Below, one piece after another: positions 53,009-62,324 of a DNA stretch of 64,000 nucleotides (positions are counted from its first letter, which is position 1; the number at the start of each line of letters is the position of its first letter). Below the pieces are notes generated by a model, which made no database searches, was not told where the DNA came from, and saw nothing but the letters and a program-made list of their open reading frames with translations. Both the position numbers and the translations under genes were made by a program. The stretch is from Agromyces laixinhei. Lineage in GTDB: Bacteria; Actinomycetota; Actinomycetes; Actinomycetales; Microbacteriaceae. The stretch lies in the NCBI RefSeq assembly GCF_006337065.1, contig NZ_CP040872.1, forward strand, positions 1,612,001 through 1,676,000, written 5' to 3'.

Positions 53009-53449
53009 ATGGTCTTGGAACCCGATGATCTGCTCGCGATCGGCGAGGTCTCGCGCCGTTCGGGCGTGCCGGCCTCTGCGCTGCACTTCTACGAGCAGCT
53101 GGGCCTCATCGCCTCCACTCGAACCGCGGGCAACCAGCGCCGCTATCGACGCCACATGCTCCGACGCATCTCCCTGATCGTCGTCGCCAAGAGGCTCGGC
53201 ATCCCGCTGAGCGATGTGCAGGAGGTCTTCACCAGCCTGCCGCTCGACCATCCGCCCTCTCAGCGCGACTGGCGACGTGTCGCGCAGCAGTGGCGTGCAC
53301 AACTCGAGGTGCGCCGCACGCAACTCGATCACTTGCAGCGCGAGCTCACTGGATGCATCGGCTGCGGGTGCCTGTCTCTCAAGGCATGCCGCCTGCTGAA
53401 CCCCGAAGACGAGCTGGCCACCGACGGTCCAGGGCCGCGGCGCATCTGA
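53009..53449 (+). CDS. soxR: Redox-sensitive transcriptional regulator SoxR
   Basis: A MerR-family activator of 146 aa. The winged HTH is AIGEVSRRSGVPASALHFYEQLGLIASTRTAGNQRRYRRHMLRRI (10-54), followed by a dimerisation helix and the 2Fe-2S motif C116-x2-C119-x-C121-x5-C127. It senses redox-cycling compounds. ATG 53009 has GGAGG at 6 nt; GTG 52997 is inside that site. It is 2 bp from the end of the convergent hydrolase gene. Confidence 0.93.
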   Translation: MVLEPDDLLAIGEVSRRSGVPASALHFYEQLGLIASTRTAGNQRRYRRHMLRRISLIVVAKRLGIPLSDVQEVFTSLPLDHPPSQRDWRRVAQQWRAQLEVRRTQLDHLQRELTGCIGCGCLSLKACRLLNPEDELATDGPGPRRI

Positions 53450-53451
53450 GA

Positions 53452-54030
53452 TCACACCGCCACGGGGGTGCCCGTTCGCTGGGCCGTCGTCACGATCACC
53501 GCGAAGCCTCGCGCGCCGAGGACACCTGCCGTGCGCGCCATCAACTCCTCACCCGAGACCGATGGGTACCCGGCGCCTGCACGGATGGCCGAGGTCGTCG
53601 TGGCATCGAGGACGAACTCGACTTCGAAGCCGAGGTCGCTTGCGACCCGCGCCGTGGTCTCGCAGCACTGTTCGGTTCGGATGCCGCAGATCACGAGGCG
53701 GCGGATTCCGTGCTGCATCAGCTGCTGTTGCAGGTTCGTCGTGGTGAATGCGTTGACCGAGGTCTTCGTCACGTGGAGATCGCCCTCGAGTGGCTCGAGC
53801 TCGCTCACCACGCGAACGAAACCTCGAGCCGGATCGAACACGCCGCCCGTCTCGGGTTCAGCATGAGTGATCCAGACGACCAGGTCATCAGCCGAACGCG
53901 CATGCTCCGTGAGCTGTGCGATGTTCGCGAACACTTGCGGATTCGTCGTCCGCGACCAGTCGTCGGCACGCTGCCGGAACGACTCCTGAGCATCGATGAC
54001 GAGGAGTGCGGTAGTGGTGGCATGTGTCAT
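53452..54030 (-). CDS. Isochorismatase-family cysteine hydrolase
   Basis: A 192-aa hydrolase with the catalytic triad of the family: D13 (LLVIDAQESF), K89 (HVTKTSVNAF) and C122 or C123 (GIRTEQCCETTAR). Relatives include nicotinamidase and YcaC-like enzymes. No substrate can be assigned. The start is ATG 54030; an ATG 36 nt upstream is possible but adds no conserved residues. It lies about 90 bp downstream of tRNA-Leu on the same strand. Confidence 0.87.
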   Translation of the reverse strand: MTHATTTALLVIDAQESFRQRADDWSRTTNPQVFANIAQLTEHARSADDLVVWITHAEPETGGVFDPARGFVRVVSELEPLEGDLHVTKTSVNAFTTTNLQQQLMQHGIRRLVICGIRTEQCCETTARVASDLGFEVEFVLDATTTSAIRAGAGYPSVSGEELMARTAGVLGARGFAVIVTTAQRTGTPVAV

Positions 54031-54121
54031 CTCCCCATCCTGTTCGCGGCCGCCGAGAGCGGACAAGAGGAGAAGACGTCAAGAACCGGGTTCATCCGGT
54101 CATCGCTGAGTGCTCATTGCG

Positions 54122-54203
54122 TGCGGAAGGTGGGACTTGAACCCACACGCCCGAAGGCACAGGAACCTAAATCCTGCGTGTCTGCCGATTTCACCACTCC
54201 CGC
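54122..54203 (-). tRNA. tRNA-Leu (anticodon UAG)
   Basis: The minus strand folds as a class II tRNA: acceptor GCGGGAG with CTTCCGC, D-loop with GG, anticodon stem CAGGA/TCCTG around the loop TTTAGGT (anticodon TAG), a long variable arm GTGCCTTCGGGCGT, and a T-arm GTGGGTTCAAGTCCCAC. The CCA end is not encoded. Confidence 0.95.
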
Positions 54204-54218
54204 GAGTGCCCGATCAGT

Positions 54219-54779
54219 CTAGGCGCCGGGTCGCGATGCGGGCGGCGGATCGGGATCTGGAACAAGCGCCGTCGAGAACAAGACGCGTTGCTTGCCGTCT
54301 CCGCTATCGGCGAGCAGCGGCGTGATGAGCTCCGAGAGCCCGTTCTGCAGGGCAGCAAGGTCGTCGGTGGTGACATACAACGGAACCTGTCCGAAACCGA
54401 CGAAGTCACGGAGCGCGGCGGCATCGTCGGCGTCGACGAATCGTTCGAAATCTCGACCCAGCTCGGCGAGGAAGGTGAGGAACCACCGACGGAGCTCAGC
54501 GGACTTCATCGCGTGGAGTTCGGGTGCGTCGACATGCGCCATCCGATCTCCCAGCGTGAGCGTGCGTTCTACCGCTCCCCGCACGCGGCGTTCCTCTGCG
54601 ACGGCCAGGATGCCGGCGTCGACGAGAGCTGCGACGTGCCGATACAACGTGGCCTGCGAGACATCCGGGAGCGCGGTGCGCAAATCGGCCGTCGTGACGT
54701 CGCGACCGCCGACTTGTTGAAGGATGCGGAACCGCACCGGGTGCAGGATGACGTCGGCCAGATCGGCTGGTTCAGCCAT
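54219..54779 (-). CDS. Winged-helix transcriptional regulator (ArsR-like)
   Basis: A 186-aa regulator. The N-terminal winged helix VILHPVRFRILQQVGGRDVTTADLRTALPDVSQATLYRHVAALVDAGILAV (10-60) is typical of ArsR/PadR-type repressors. The C-terminal helical region may bind a ligand or form dimers. It lies 15 bp from the tRNA gene and is divergent from the small protein-ABC transporter operon. The shared intergenic region contains the palindrome TGATAA-CA-TTATCA. It is probably a repressor of that operon and of itself. Confidence 0.82.
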   Translation of the reverse strand: MAEPADLADVILHPVRFRILQQVGGRDVTTADLRTALPDVSQATLYRHVAALVDAGILAVAEERRVRGAVERTLTLGDRMAHVDAPELHAMKSAELRRWFLTFLAELGRDFERFVDADDAAALRDFVGFGQVPLYVTTDDLAALQNGLSELITPLLADSGDGKQRVLFSTALVPDPDPPPASRPGA

Positions 54780-54801
54780 CGTGGAGCAACCTTTCTCATT
54801 G

Positions 54802-54815
54802 TGATAACATTATCA
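54802..54815. promoter_or_regulatory. Palindromic operator TGATAA-N2-TTATCA
   Basis: A perfect 6-2-6 palindrome in the 70-bp divergent region between the ArsR-like regulator and the transport operon. It is embedded in a longer imperfect repeat CATTG...CAATG and is strongly AT-rich against its surroundings. It is the obvious candidate for the adjacent repressor. Confidence 0.65.
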
Positions 54816-54849
54816 ATGTCGATCTGATTCTACCGAAGGAGCAGGAGCC

Positions 54850-55215
54850 ATGACTGAAGTTCGCCTCGAAGGCGCGGAGCTCCACGTCGAGTTCCCGGGC
54901 TGGGAGTCGATGATGACCGGCCGACATGCCGCCGCGATCGCGGTGGACGCGATTGTGCGCGTCGAGGTGCTGCCCGGCTGGACATCCGAGGTGCTCGGCG
55001 TTCGTTCCGGGCTCGTCGTGTCGGGATATCGCAAGCTCGGCACGTTCATCCATCCAGCAGGGATGAAGCGGTTGGTGAGCATGCGGCGGGGTGAGCCTGT
55101 GCTCCGAATCAGCCTCAGCGGCCGCCGCGCCGGCTGTGAGTTCGACGAGTTGCTGCTGAGTCATCCGGATGCAACGGCGATCGCCGACGGCATCACACGG
55201 CGGATCGCCGCATGA
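54850..55215 (+). CDS. Hypothetical protein (PH-like fold suspected), ABC operon leader
   Basis: A 121-aa soluble protein, probably beta-rich (VRLEGAELHVEFPGWESMMTGRH, IVRVEVLPGW, LVVSGYRKLGTFIHPAGMKRLVSMRRGEPVLRISLSG) and ending in a helix. The strand pattern resembles small PH-like domains, which is speculative. AGGAG lies 8 nt before the ATG. Its stop overlaps the ABC ATPase start (ATGA at 55212-55215), so it probably works with the transporter. Confidence 0.65.
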   Translation: MTEVRLEGAELHVEFPGWESMMTGRHAAAIAVDAIVRVEVLPGWTSEVLGVRSGLVVSGYRKLGTFIHPAGMKRLVSMRRGEPVLRISLSGRRAGCEFDELLLSHPDATAIADGITRRIAA

Positions 55216-55943
55216 ACGCCGTTGATATCGAGATGAACGCCGTCGACATCGAGGTGGTCGGGCTCGAGAAGCGATTCGGGAACGTCGCAGCGGTCCACGG
55301 AGCCACGTTCACGGCGCCGGCGGGCCAGGTGACCGGGTTCATCGGCGCGAACGGTGCGGGCAAGTCCACCACCCTGCGGATGCTCGTCGGGCTGACGACC
55401 CCCGACGGTGGCTCGGCTCACTTCGGCGGAACGCCCTATCGCGCTCTTGCCAGGCCGTCGAGAACCGTGGGTGCTGTGCTCGACATCGCGGGCGCGCACC
55501 CGTCGATGACCGCAATCGGGCATCTCCGCACCTATGCGGCGCTCGGCGGCCATGGCCGTATCGGCGATGTGATCTCGCTCACGGGGCTGGAGTCGTACGC
55601 CCACCGACGCATTCGTGGATTCTCGACGGGCATGCGGCAGCGTCTCGCGCTCGCCACGGCGCTTCTCGGCGATCCCGCAGTACTCGTGCTCGACGAGCCG
55701 TCGAACGGCCTCGACCCGGCCGGAATCGTGTGGCTCCGTCGTTTCATCCGCCAGTTCGCGGATGCCGGCGGCACCGTGCTCATCTCCAGCCACGTGCTCG
55801 CCGAACTCGAGCAGGTCGTCGACGGCGTCGTGCTCATCGACGCGGGTCGAATCCTCTGGAGCGGCACCCGCACGCAACTCGTCGAGCGGGGCGGGCTCGA
55901 GGCGATGTACTTTCAGCTTGCGGCGATCGGAGAACTCGCATGA
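55212..55943 (+). CDS. ABC transporter ATP-binding protein with duplicated N-terminus
   Basis: A 243-aa ABC ATPase with Walker A GANGAGKS (45-52), signature GFSTGMRQRLALA, Walker B VLVLDEPSNGLDP and a switch histidine in ISSHVLAEL. The first 14 residues are a direct repeat MNAVDIE-MNAVDIE encoded by two 21-nt units that differ only at two synonymous sites. The second ATG (55233) could also serve as a start. It pairs with the permease at 55940 (ATGA overlap). The system resembles drug or bacteriocin exporters such as BcrA-type ATPases. Confidence 0.88.
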   Translation: MNAVDIEMNAVDIEVVGLEKRFGNVAAVHGATFTAPAGQVTGFIGANGAGKSTTLRMLVGLTTPDGGSAHFGGTPYRALARPSRTVGAVLDIAGAHPSMTAIGHLRTYAALGGHGRIGDVISLTGLESYAHRRIRGFSTGMRQRLALATALLGDPAVLVLDEPSNGLDPAGIVWLRRFIRQFADAGGTVLISSHVLAELEQVVDGVVLIDAGRILWSGTRTQLVERGGLEAMYFQLAAIGELA

Positions 55944-56737
55944 ACCGACTCATCCGCGGCGAGTTCACGAGATTCGCGGCCACCCGACTCCCGCTCTGGA
56001 CCGTGCTGTGCGCGGTCGGATCGGGTGGAGCGATCACCGGCCTGCTCGGGTTCATCGATCCCGAGCAGGCCACTCCTCCGATGCCCGGATTGGAGACTTC
56101 CGAGGGTGTCGCGGTCGTGCTCGGCATGAACGCGATGCTGCTGTTCGTCCCCGCCCTGATCGGCACCATCGCCGTCACCAGCGAGTATCGGCACCGAACC
56201 ATCGGCACCACGTTCCTCGTGGCGCCGCGCCGCGGGGCGGTGCTGTCGGCGAAGCTCCTCGTCTACGGGCTGCTCGGGATGGTCTACGGAGTGCTGACCA
56301 GTTGCACCGCAGCGCTCGCACTGATGGGTGCGGCGGCGGTGCGGGGCGTTGCACTCGGCCTCGAATCGAGCGACCTCGTCATGCTCCTCGCACGGCTCGC
56401 GGCCGCCGGCGCGGTGTACATGGTGATCGGCGTCGCTGTCGGAGCATTGGCCGCCAACCAACTCGTCGCGGTGGGCATCGTGCTCGGCTACTTCTACTTC
56501 CTCGAACCACTGCTCATGATCGTGCCGGGAGTGAACGCCGTTCATGCGTTCCTCCCCGGTGGGGCGACATCCGCGCTCATGGGCTCCACCTACCTCGCCG
56601 ATGCGATCGCGACCGAACTGTCGGGCCCTGCGGCGCCGGCCGTCACAGCCGGACTCGGCGCAGCCCTGCTGCTCGCGTATGCCGTGATCGCCGCCGTTGC
56701 GGCGATCGCCGTGCCGCTCCGCCGAGACCTCAGGTGA
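55940..56737 (+). CDS. ABC transporter permease (ABC-2 type)
   Basis: A 265-aa membrane protein with six hydrophobic segments, starting MNRLIRGEFTRFAATRLPLWTVL. The ABC-2 motif is IAVTSEYRHRTIGTTFLVAPRRGAVLSAKLLVYG (about 74-107). The ATG at 55940 overlaps the ATPase stop by 4 bp. With the ATPase it forms an exporter controlled by the divergent ArsR-like regulator. The substrate is unknown. Confidence 0.85.
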   Translation: MNRLIRGEFTRFAATRLPLWTVLCAVGSGGAITGLLGFIDPEQATPPMPGLETSEGVAVVLGMNAMLLFVPALIGTIAVTSEYRHRTIGTTFLVAPRRGAVLSAKLLVYGLLGMVYGVLTSCTAALALMGAAAVRGVALGLESSDLVMLLARLAAAGAVYMVIGVAVGALAANQLVAVGIVLGYFYFLEPLLMIVPGVNAVHAFLPGGATSALMGSTYLADAIATELSGPAAPAVTAGLGAALLLAYAVIAAVAAIAVPLRRDLR

Positions 56738-56834
56738 TCGCCCACGGGCCGAAGGCACCGGCGAGCGATGAGCCTGCCCTACCGCTCTCCGCCGTGACGT
56801 GCGACGATGCACGGGGGAGTCAGGGGTCGTTCGC

Positions 56835-58718
56835 ATGGGAGATTCGTATCCGAACATCGCCGATCACGGGTTGATCGGCGACCTGCAGACGGCCGCGCTG
56901 GTGGACACGAACGGCACGATCGACTGGTTCTGCGCGCCGCGCTTCGACTCACCGAGCATCTTCGCCTCGCTGCTCGACGCCGAACGAGGCGGGTTCTGCA
57001 GCATCCGCCCGACAGATGCGGACTACGTGACCCGGCAGCTGTACCTGCCGAACACCGCGATCCTCGTCACCCGGTTCATGACCGAAGCCGGCGTCGGCGA
57101 GGTGATGGACTTCATGCCCGTTGCCGACGGTGACGCGACCGACCGTCATCGCCTCGTGCGCCTGCTCCGCGTGGTGCGGGGAACGATGAGCTTCGAGGGC
57201 GAGATCCAGCCGAGGTTCGACTACGGGCGGATGCCGCACACGATCGAACCGGTGCCTGACGCCGGCGTCGTGTTCTCGGCCGGCGACCAGGCGCTGACGG
57301 TGCACCGTGTCGGCGATGCCGTGATCCACGGGTCCCGGCGGGCCGGGCACATCGAGCTCGCGGGGCAGGGTCTGCGCATCACCGGCAGCCTCAACGCGGG
57401 CGAGATGAGCGGCCTCATGCTGGAGTCCGGCGGCGCGGCGCCGGCGAAGATCACCGAAGACGAGCTGTTCGAGATGTTCCAGGAGACCCGCCGCTACTGG
57501 CGGGACTGGAACAACCGCTCGACCTACCGCGGCCGCTGGCGCGAGATGGTCGCCCGATCTGCGATCACGCTCAAACTGATGACGTATTCCCCGACAGGTG
57601 CCCTCGTGGCGGCTCCGACCGCCGGCTTGCCCGAGCAGGTGGGCGGTGAGCGCAACTGGGACTATCGGTACACGTGGATCCGCGACGCATCCTTCTCGGT
57701 CTACTCGCTGCTCGGACTCGGCTACACCGAGGAGGCCGAGCGCTTCGTCGCGTGGCTCATGGACCGCATCCACGAGAGCGTGGGCGAGAGCTCCGGACCG
57801 CTCAAGATCATGTACCGGGTCGACGGATCCTCTGACCTCACCGAGGAGACGCTCGATCACTTCACCGGCTACAAGGGCTCGTTTCCGGTGCGCATCGGCA
57901 ACGGGGCATCCGATCAATTGCAGCTCGACATCTACGGCGAGGCGATGGACTCGATCTACCTCGCCGACACGCACGGGCTGCAACTGCCGCACGTCGGCTG
58001 GGTGCAGGTGAGCGAGATGCTCGACTGGGTGTGCGACAACTGGGATCGGCCCGAGGAGGGCATCTGGGAGACGCGCGGCGGCCGGCAGCACTTCACGTAC
58101 GGCCGCTTCATGTGCTGGATCGCGCTGGACCGAGGCATCCGTCTCGCCAACTCACACGGCCGGCCGGCCTCGGTCGCGCGATGGACCGAGCAGCGCGATG
58201 CGATCTACGAGCAGCTCATGGCCAAGGGCTGGCACCCTGACCGGGGCGCATTCGTGCAGCACTACGACACCGAGGTGCTCGACGCGTCGCTGCTCCTGAT
58301 GCCCCTGATGGGGTTCATCGCCCCGCGAGACCCGATGTGGCTGTCGACGCTCGACGAGATGGATTCGGAGCTCGTCTCCGACAGTCTCGTCTATCGCTAC
58401 GACCCGAATGCTTCGCCCGACGGGCTGAAGGGATCGGAGGGCACCTTCACACTCTGCTCGTTCTGGTACGTCGATGCGCTCGCACGGTCGGGTCGTCTCG
58501 ATGAGGCGCAACTCGTCTTCGAGAAGATGCAGACCTACTCCAATCACCTCGGCCTCTACGCCGAGGAGATCGGGCTCACCGGTGAGCAGCTCGGCAACTT
58601 TCCGCAGGCGTTCAGCCACCTCTCGCTCATCAATGCGGCCATGAATCTCGACTTCCAACTCGACCACGGCTCGGGGGTCGTCGACCCGGTGCTGCACAAG
58701 GGCCGTCGCACGACGTAG
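56835..58718 (+). CDS. Glycoside hydrolase family 15 protein (trehalase/glucoamylase-like)
   Basis: A 627-aa enzyme. The N-terminal beta domain has [43 protein letters not shown]. The (alpha/alpha)6 catalytic region has [47 protein letters not shown] (catalytic base region) and [28 protein letters not shown] (acid region). In actinobacteria such GH15 proteins include trehalases. ATG 56835 gives the expected family start. It is followed 34 bp later by a G6PDH gene, suggesting release of glucose into the pentose phosphate pathway. Confidence 0.88.
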   Translation: MGDSYPNIADHGLIGDLQTAALVDTNGTIDWFCAPRFDSPSIFASLLDAERGGFCSIRPTDADYVTRQLYLPNTAILVTRFMTEAGVGEVMDFMPVADGDATDRHRLVRLLRVVRGTMSFEGEIQPRFDYGRMPHTIEPVPDAGVVFSAGDQALTVHRVGDAVIHGSRRAGHIELAGQGLRITGSLNAGEMSGLMLESGGAAPAKITEDELFEMFQETRRYWRDWNNRSTYRGRWREMVARSAITLKLMTYSPTGALVAAPTAGLPEQVGGERNWDYRYTWIRDASFSVYSLLGLGYTEEAERFVAWLMDRIHESVGESSGPLKIMYRVDGSSDLTEETLDHFTGYKGSFPVRIGNGASDQLQLDIYGEAMDSIYLADTHGLQLPHVGWVQVSEMLDWVCDNWDRPEEGIWETRGGRQHFTYGRFMCWIALDRGIRLANSHGRPASVARWTEQRDAIYEQLMAKGWHPDRGAFVQHYDTEVLDASLLLMPLMGFIAPRDPMWLSTLDEMDSELVSDSLVYRYDPNASPDGLKGSEGTFTLCSFWYVDALARSGRLDEAQLVFEKMQTYSNHLGLYAEEIGLTGEQLGNFPQAFSHLSLINAAMNLDFQLDHGSGVVDPVLHKGRRTT

Positions 58719-58752
58719 CCGACACGAACGCACTCACGATCGAGAGGTGAAG

Positions 58753-60156
58753 ATGGCACTCATCACGAATGTCGCGACCACGCCGAAGGGCGACGTGCTG
58801 GTGATCTTCGGGATCACCGGCGACCTTGCGAGGGTGATGACGTTCCGCTCGCTGTACCGGCTGGAGCAACGCGGGATGCTCGAATGCCCCGTCGTCGGCG
58901 TCGCCGTCGACGACTGGACGGTCGACCAGCTCATCGACCGCGCCCGCACCTCGATCATCGCCACCGGAGAGACGCTCGACGAGGAGGTGTTCGGGCGACT
59001 CGCCGCACGCCTGAGCTACGTGCAGGGCGACTTCCTCGACGCAGAGACGTACCGGCGCGTCGGAGCGGCGATCGCCGCGGCGAAGCTCCCCGTGTTCTAC
59101 CTGGAGATTCCGCCCGGCTTGTTCGCGACCGTCGTGAAGGGACTGTCGGAGGCCGGGCTCACGACGCACGGCCGGGTCGTCGTCGAGAAGCCGTTCGGCC
59201 ACGACCTGGCGTCGGCACGTGCGCTCGCAGCGGAGCTGCATCGATACATCGACGAGTCGCGTCTGTACCGCATCGACCACTACCTCGGCAAGATGGGCCT
59301 CGAGGAGATCCTCTACCTGCGCTTCGCGAACACGATGCTCGAGCCGGTCTGGAATCGCAACTACGTCGACAGCGTGCAGATCACGATGGCCGAGGAGTTC
59401 GGGATCGCGGACCGCGGCCACTTCTACGATCCGGTCGGCGCACTGCGCGACGTCGTGGTCAATCACCTGATGCAGGTCGTCGCGGCCGTCGCCATGGAGG
59501 CGCCCGCGCACGGCGACCCGCAGACCCTCAAAGACGCGCAGCTCTCGCTCTTCCGTGCGGTCGACGAAGCGGATCCGAAGCACTACGTGCGCGGGCAGTT
59601 CGACGGGTACCACGATGTGGCGGGCGTCGCCGCCGGCTCCACGACCGAGACCTTCTGCGCGCTTCGGCTCGAGATCGAGAACTGGCGCTGGTCGGGCGTG
59701 CCCTTCTTCATCCGCGCCGGCAAGGAGCTGCCGGTGACCGCGACCGAGGTTCGGTTGATCTTCAAGGAGCCGCCGAAGCTCGGTTTCGGGTTGCGCGACA
59801 CGACCAGTCAGCCCGATCAGCTCGTGATCAGGCTCGACCCGTCGACGGGCGTGCGCATCGCGCTCAATGCACGCCGAGCGGATGCACCGCTGCCACGCCC
59901 GATCGACCTCGACGCGGTGTTCGCGGAAGCCGGCGGCGAGGCCCCCACCCCCTACGAAGTGCTGTTGTTCGCCGCGATGGCGGGAATCAGTCCCCGGTTC
60001 GTGCGGCAGGACTCGGTCGAGGAGATGTGGCGGGTCATGCAGCCGCTCATCGACGCGCCGCCGCCCGTGCGCGCCTATGCGCCGGGCACGTGGGGCCCTC
60101 CGGAGGCAGACACGATCGTCGAACATCATGGGGGATGGCGCGGTCCCTGGACCTGA
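58753..60156 (+). CDS. zwf: Glucose-6-phosphate dehydrogenase family protein (variant)
   Basis: A 467-aa G6PDH. It has the substrate motif [21 protein letters not shown] (about 175-195), [11 protein letters not shown] and the C-terminal [12 protein letters not shown]. The N-terminal coenzyme motif reads [19 protein letters not shown]. The usual GxxGDLAxRKLxPALY carries a lysine that is methionine here, and the following segment also differs. It may be a divergent subfamily that goes with GH15 genes. ATG 58753 has GAGAGG at 6 nt; GTG 58747 is within the site. Confidence 0.88.
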   Translation: MALITNVATTPKGDVLVIFGITGDLARVMTFRSLYRLEQRGMLECPVVGVAVDDWTVDQLIDRARTSIIATGETLDEEVFGRLAARLSYVQGDFLDAETYRRVGAAIAAAKLPVFYLEIPPGLFATVVKGLSEAGLTTHGRVVVEKPFGHDLASARALAAELHRYIDESRLYRIDHYLGKMGLEEILYLRFANTMLEPVWNRNYVDSVQITMAEEFGIADRGHFYDPVGALRDVVVNHLMQVVAAVAMEAPAHGDPQTLKDAQLSLFRAVDEADPKHYVRGQFDGYHDVAGVAAGSTTETFCALRLEIENWRWSGVPFFIRAGKELPVTATEVRLIFKEPPKLGFGLRDTTSQPDQLVIRLDPSTGVRIALNARRADAPLPRPIDLDAVFAEAGGEAPTPYEVLLFAAMAGISPRFVRQDSVEEMWRVMQPLIDAPPPVRAYAPGTWGPPEADTIVEHHGGWRGPWT

Positions 60157-60179
60157 GCGGGCGGTCGCTGAAGGGCGCC

Positions 60180-60188
60180 TGTGGATAA
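60180..60188 (+). promoter_or_regulatory. TGTGGATAA motif (perfect DnaA-box sequence), copy 3
   Basis: CCTGTGGATAAGTTCGG lies upstream of the tad operon. A -10-like CAGTAT (60216-60221) follows 27 bp later, itself 7 nt before the tadA ATG. Confidence 0.6.
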
Positions 60189-60228
60189 GTTCGGGGCGTG
60201 ACCGCCGTCACCGTCCAGTATTGAGCGC

Positions 60229-61461
60229 ATGACCGACGCCGTGCGCACCATCGCCGACCGGGTGCGCACGCGCGTGCTGCGCGACGGCGTCGATCTCACG
60301 CGCGACGATTCGGCGGCAGCCCGATACGCGCATGAAGAGGTGCGGCGCTACAGCGAGCGCGCACTGTCGGGTGCGCATGCCCAACTCGGCGACGAAGTCG
60401 GCACGACGCGCGAGGTCGTGGCGTCGATCACCGGCTACGGGCCGTTGCAGCCGTTCTTCGAAGACGCAGAGGTCGAGGAGATCTGGATCAACGCGCCCAC
60501 CCGGGTATTCGTCGCCCGCCGCGGAGTCGCGGAGCTCACCACGGTCGTGCTCTCCGATCGCGAGGTGCGCGAGCTCGTCGAGCGGATGCTGCAGCACTCG
60601 GGTCGGCGCGTCGACCTGTCGTCGCCGTTCGTCGATGCCACGCTGCCCGACGGCTCGCGATTGCACGTCGCCATCCCCGATGTCGCCCGTTCGCACTGGT
60701 CCGTCAACATCCGGAAGTTCCAGCGGCGCATCCGCTCGCTCGTCCAGCTCATCGAACTCGGCTCGCTCACGCCCCATGCCTCGGAGTTCCTCCGCATGAG
60801 CGTGCTCGCCGGGGCCAACATCCTCGTGTCGGGCGCGACCCACACGGGCAAGACGACGATGCTCAACGCCCTCATCGCCGGTGCTCGACCCGGCGACCGC
60901 GTGGTCACGGTCGAGGAGACCTTCGAGCTCGATCTCGATGTGCGCGACCTGGTCGCCCTGCAGTGCCGTCAGCCGAGTCTCGAGGGCACCGGTGAGATCA
61001 CGCTGCGCCGCCTCATCAAGGAGGCGCTCCGGATGCGCCCCGACCGCCTCATCGTCGGCGAGGTGCGAGAGGCCGAGAGCCTCGATCTGCTCATCGCGCT
61101 CAACTCGGGCCTTCCCGGCATGTGCACGATCCATGCGAATTCGGCTCGCGACGCCCTCGCGAAGCTCTGCACGCTGCCGCTTCTCGCGGGCCGCAACATC
61201 GATTCCGCCTTCGTCGTGCCCACGGTCGCGAGCTGCATCGATCTCGTGGTTCACCTCACGATCGACCGCGAGGGCCAGCGACGCGTCGCCGAAGTCGCGG
61301 CACCGACGGGCGGTTGCACCGGGGCTGCCGTCGACGCAGAGGCGATCTTCGTCACCCGTGCGGGCGAACTCGTCGCGACGGGCACCGCTCCCGCGCGACT
61401 CGAGAAGTATCGCGCCGTCGGGCTCGATCCCGACATCGTGCTCTCGGCGGCGGCCCGATGA
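60229..61461 (+). CDS. tadA: TadA/CpaF-type pilus assembly ATPase
   Basis: A type II/IV secretion ATPase of the Flp-pilus branch, 410 aa. It has ITGYGPLQPFFEDAEVEEIWINAPTRVFVARRG, Walker A SGATHTGKTTMLNALI (about 201-216) with the lysine intact, the Asp box VVTVEETFELDL and the Walker B-type RMRPDRLIVGEVREAESLDLLIALNSG. It powers pilin assembly from the membrane. It is probably leaderless: CAGTAT ends 7 nt before the ATG. It overlaps tadB by 4 bp. Confidence 0.92.
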   Translation: MTDAVRTIADRVRTRVLRDGVDLTRDDSAAARYAHEEVRRYSERALSGAHAQLGDEVGTTREVVASITGYGPLQPFFEDAEVEEIWINAPTRVFVARRGVAELTTVVLSDREVRELVERMLQHSGRRVDLSSPFVDATLPDGSRLHVAIPDVARSHWSVNIRKFQRRIRSLVQLIELGSLTPHASEFLRMSVLAGANILVSGATHTGKTTMLNALIAGARPGDRVVTVEETFELDLDVRDLVALQCRQPSLEGTGEITLRRLIKEALRMRPDRLIVGEVREAESLDLLIALNSGLPGMCTIHANSARDALAKLCTLPLLAGRNIDSAFVVPTVASCIDLVVHLTIDREGQRRVAEVAAPTGGCTGAAVDAEAIFVTRAGELVATGTAPARLEKYRAVGLDPDIVLSAAAR

Positions 61462-62324
61462 ACCTGAGTCTCGTGCTCGGCGCACTGCTCGGACTCGGCG
61501 TGCTGTTGAGCCTCTCGCCACTCCTCTGGCCCGCGAAGGCGGTCGGCCGCAGTCGGGGTGCGATGAGCGCGCGGGTCGCCGACGAACTGGCGCTCGCGGG
61601 CCTCGCCGGGGTGCCGATCGCGGTGATCGTGATCGTGGCGGCGCTCCTCGCACTCGTGGCAGGCGCGGTCGCACAGGCGGTCTTCCTGGTTCCCGTACTC
61701 ACCATCGTGGCGACGGTGCTGGGTGCCGCGATCGTGCCACTCCTCGTGCGTGCCCGTGCCATGCGTCGTCGAGCAGCCAATCGCGCGGTGTGGCCCGACG
61801 TCGTCGATCATCTCGTGTCATCCGTGCGTGCCGGCATGTCGCTCCCCGACAGCATCGGCGCGCTGGCCGAGCTCGGACCGGCATCGACGAGGTCTGCATT
61901 CGCGGCGTTCGACGACGAGTACCGGCGCACCGGCAACTTCGGCGCTTGCCTCGACCGGCTGAAGGGCACGCTCGCCGATCCGATCGCCGACCGGATCCTC
62001 GAGACCCTGCGCATGGCGCGGCAGGTCGGCGGCAGCGACGTGACGGCGGTGCTGCGCGGGCTCTCCGGGTACCTGCGTGAAGATGCGGCGCTCCGCGCCG
62101 AGGTCGTGGCGCGACAATCATGGATCCGCAATGCCGCGCGCCTCGGCGTCGCTGCACCGTGGCTCCTGCTCGTGGTGCTCGCCTCACGCCCAGAGGCGAT
62201 CGTCGCGTATGACTCCGCGGCCGGTGCTGCGCTGATCATCGCCGGCGTCGTGGTGACGGTCGTGGCGTACCAGGCGATGGTCGCGCTCGGGCGTCTTCCC
62301 GAGGAGCGTCGATGGTTCCACTGA
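61458..62324 (+). CDS. tadB: TadB-like pilus assembly membrane protein
   Basis: A 288-aa GspF/T2SSF-family protein. Two N-terminal helices (about 1-20 and 48-90) precede the cytoplasmic F domain (VVDHLVSSVRAGMSLPDSIGALAELGPASTRSAFAAFDDEY), and further helices lie near the C-terminus. It forms the inner-membrane platform with TadC. Start and stop overlap both neighbours (ATGA with tadA, 13 bp with tadC). Confidence 0.88.
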   Translation: MNLSLVLGALLGLGVLLSLSPLLWPAKAVGRSRGAMSARVADELALAGLAGVPIAVIVIVAALLALVAGAVAQAVFLVPVLTIVATVLGAAIVPLLVRARAMRRRAANRAVWPDVVDHLVSSVRAGMSLPDSIGALAELGPASTRSAFAAFDDEYRRTGNFGACLDRLKGTLADPIADRILETLRMARQVGGSDVTAVLRGLSGYLREDAALRAEVVARQSWIRNAARLGVAAPWLLLVVLASRPEAIVAYDSAAGAALIIAGVVVTVVAYQAMVALGRLPEERRWFH

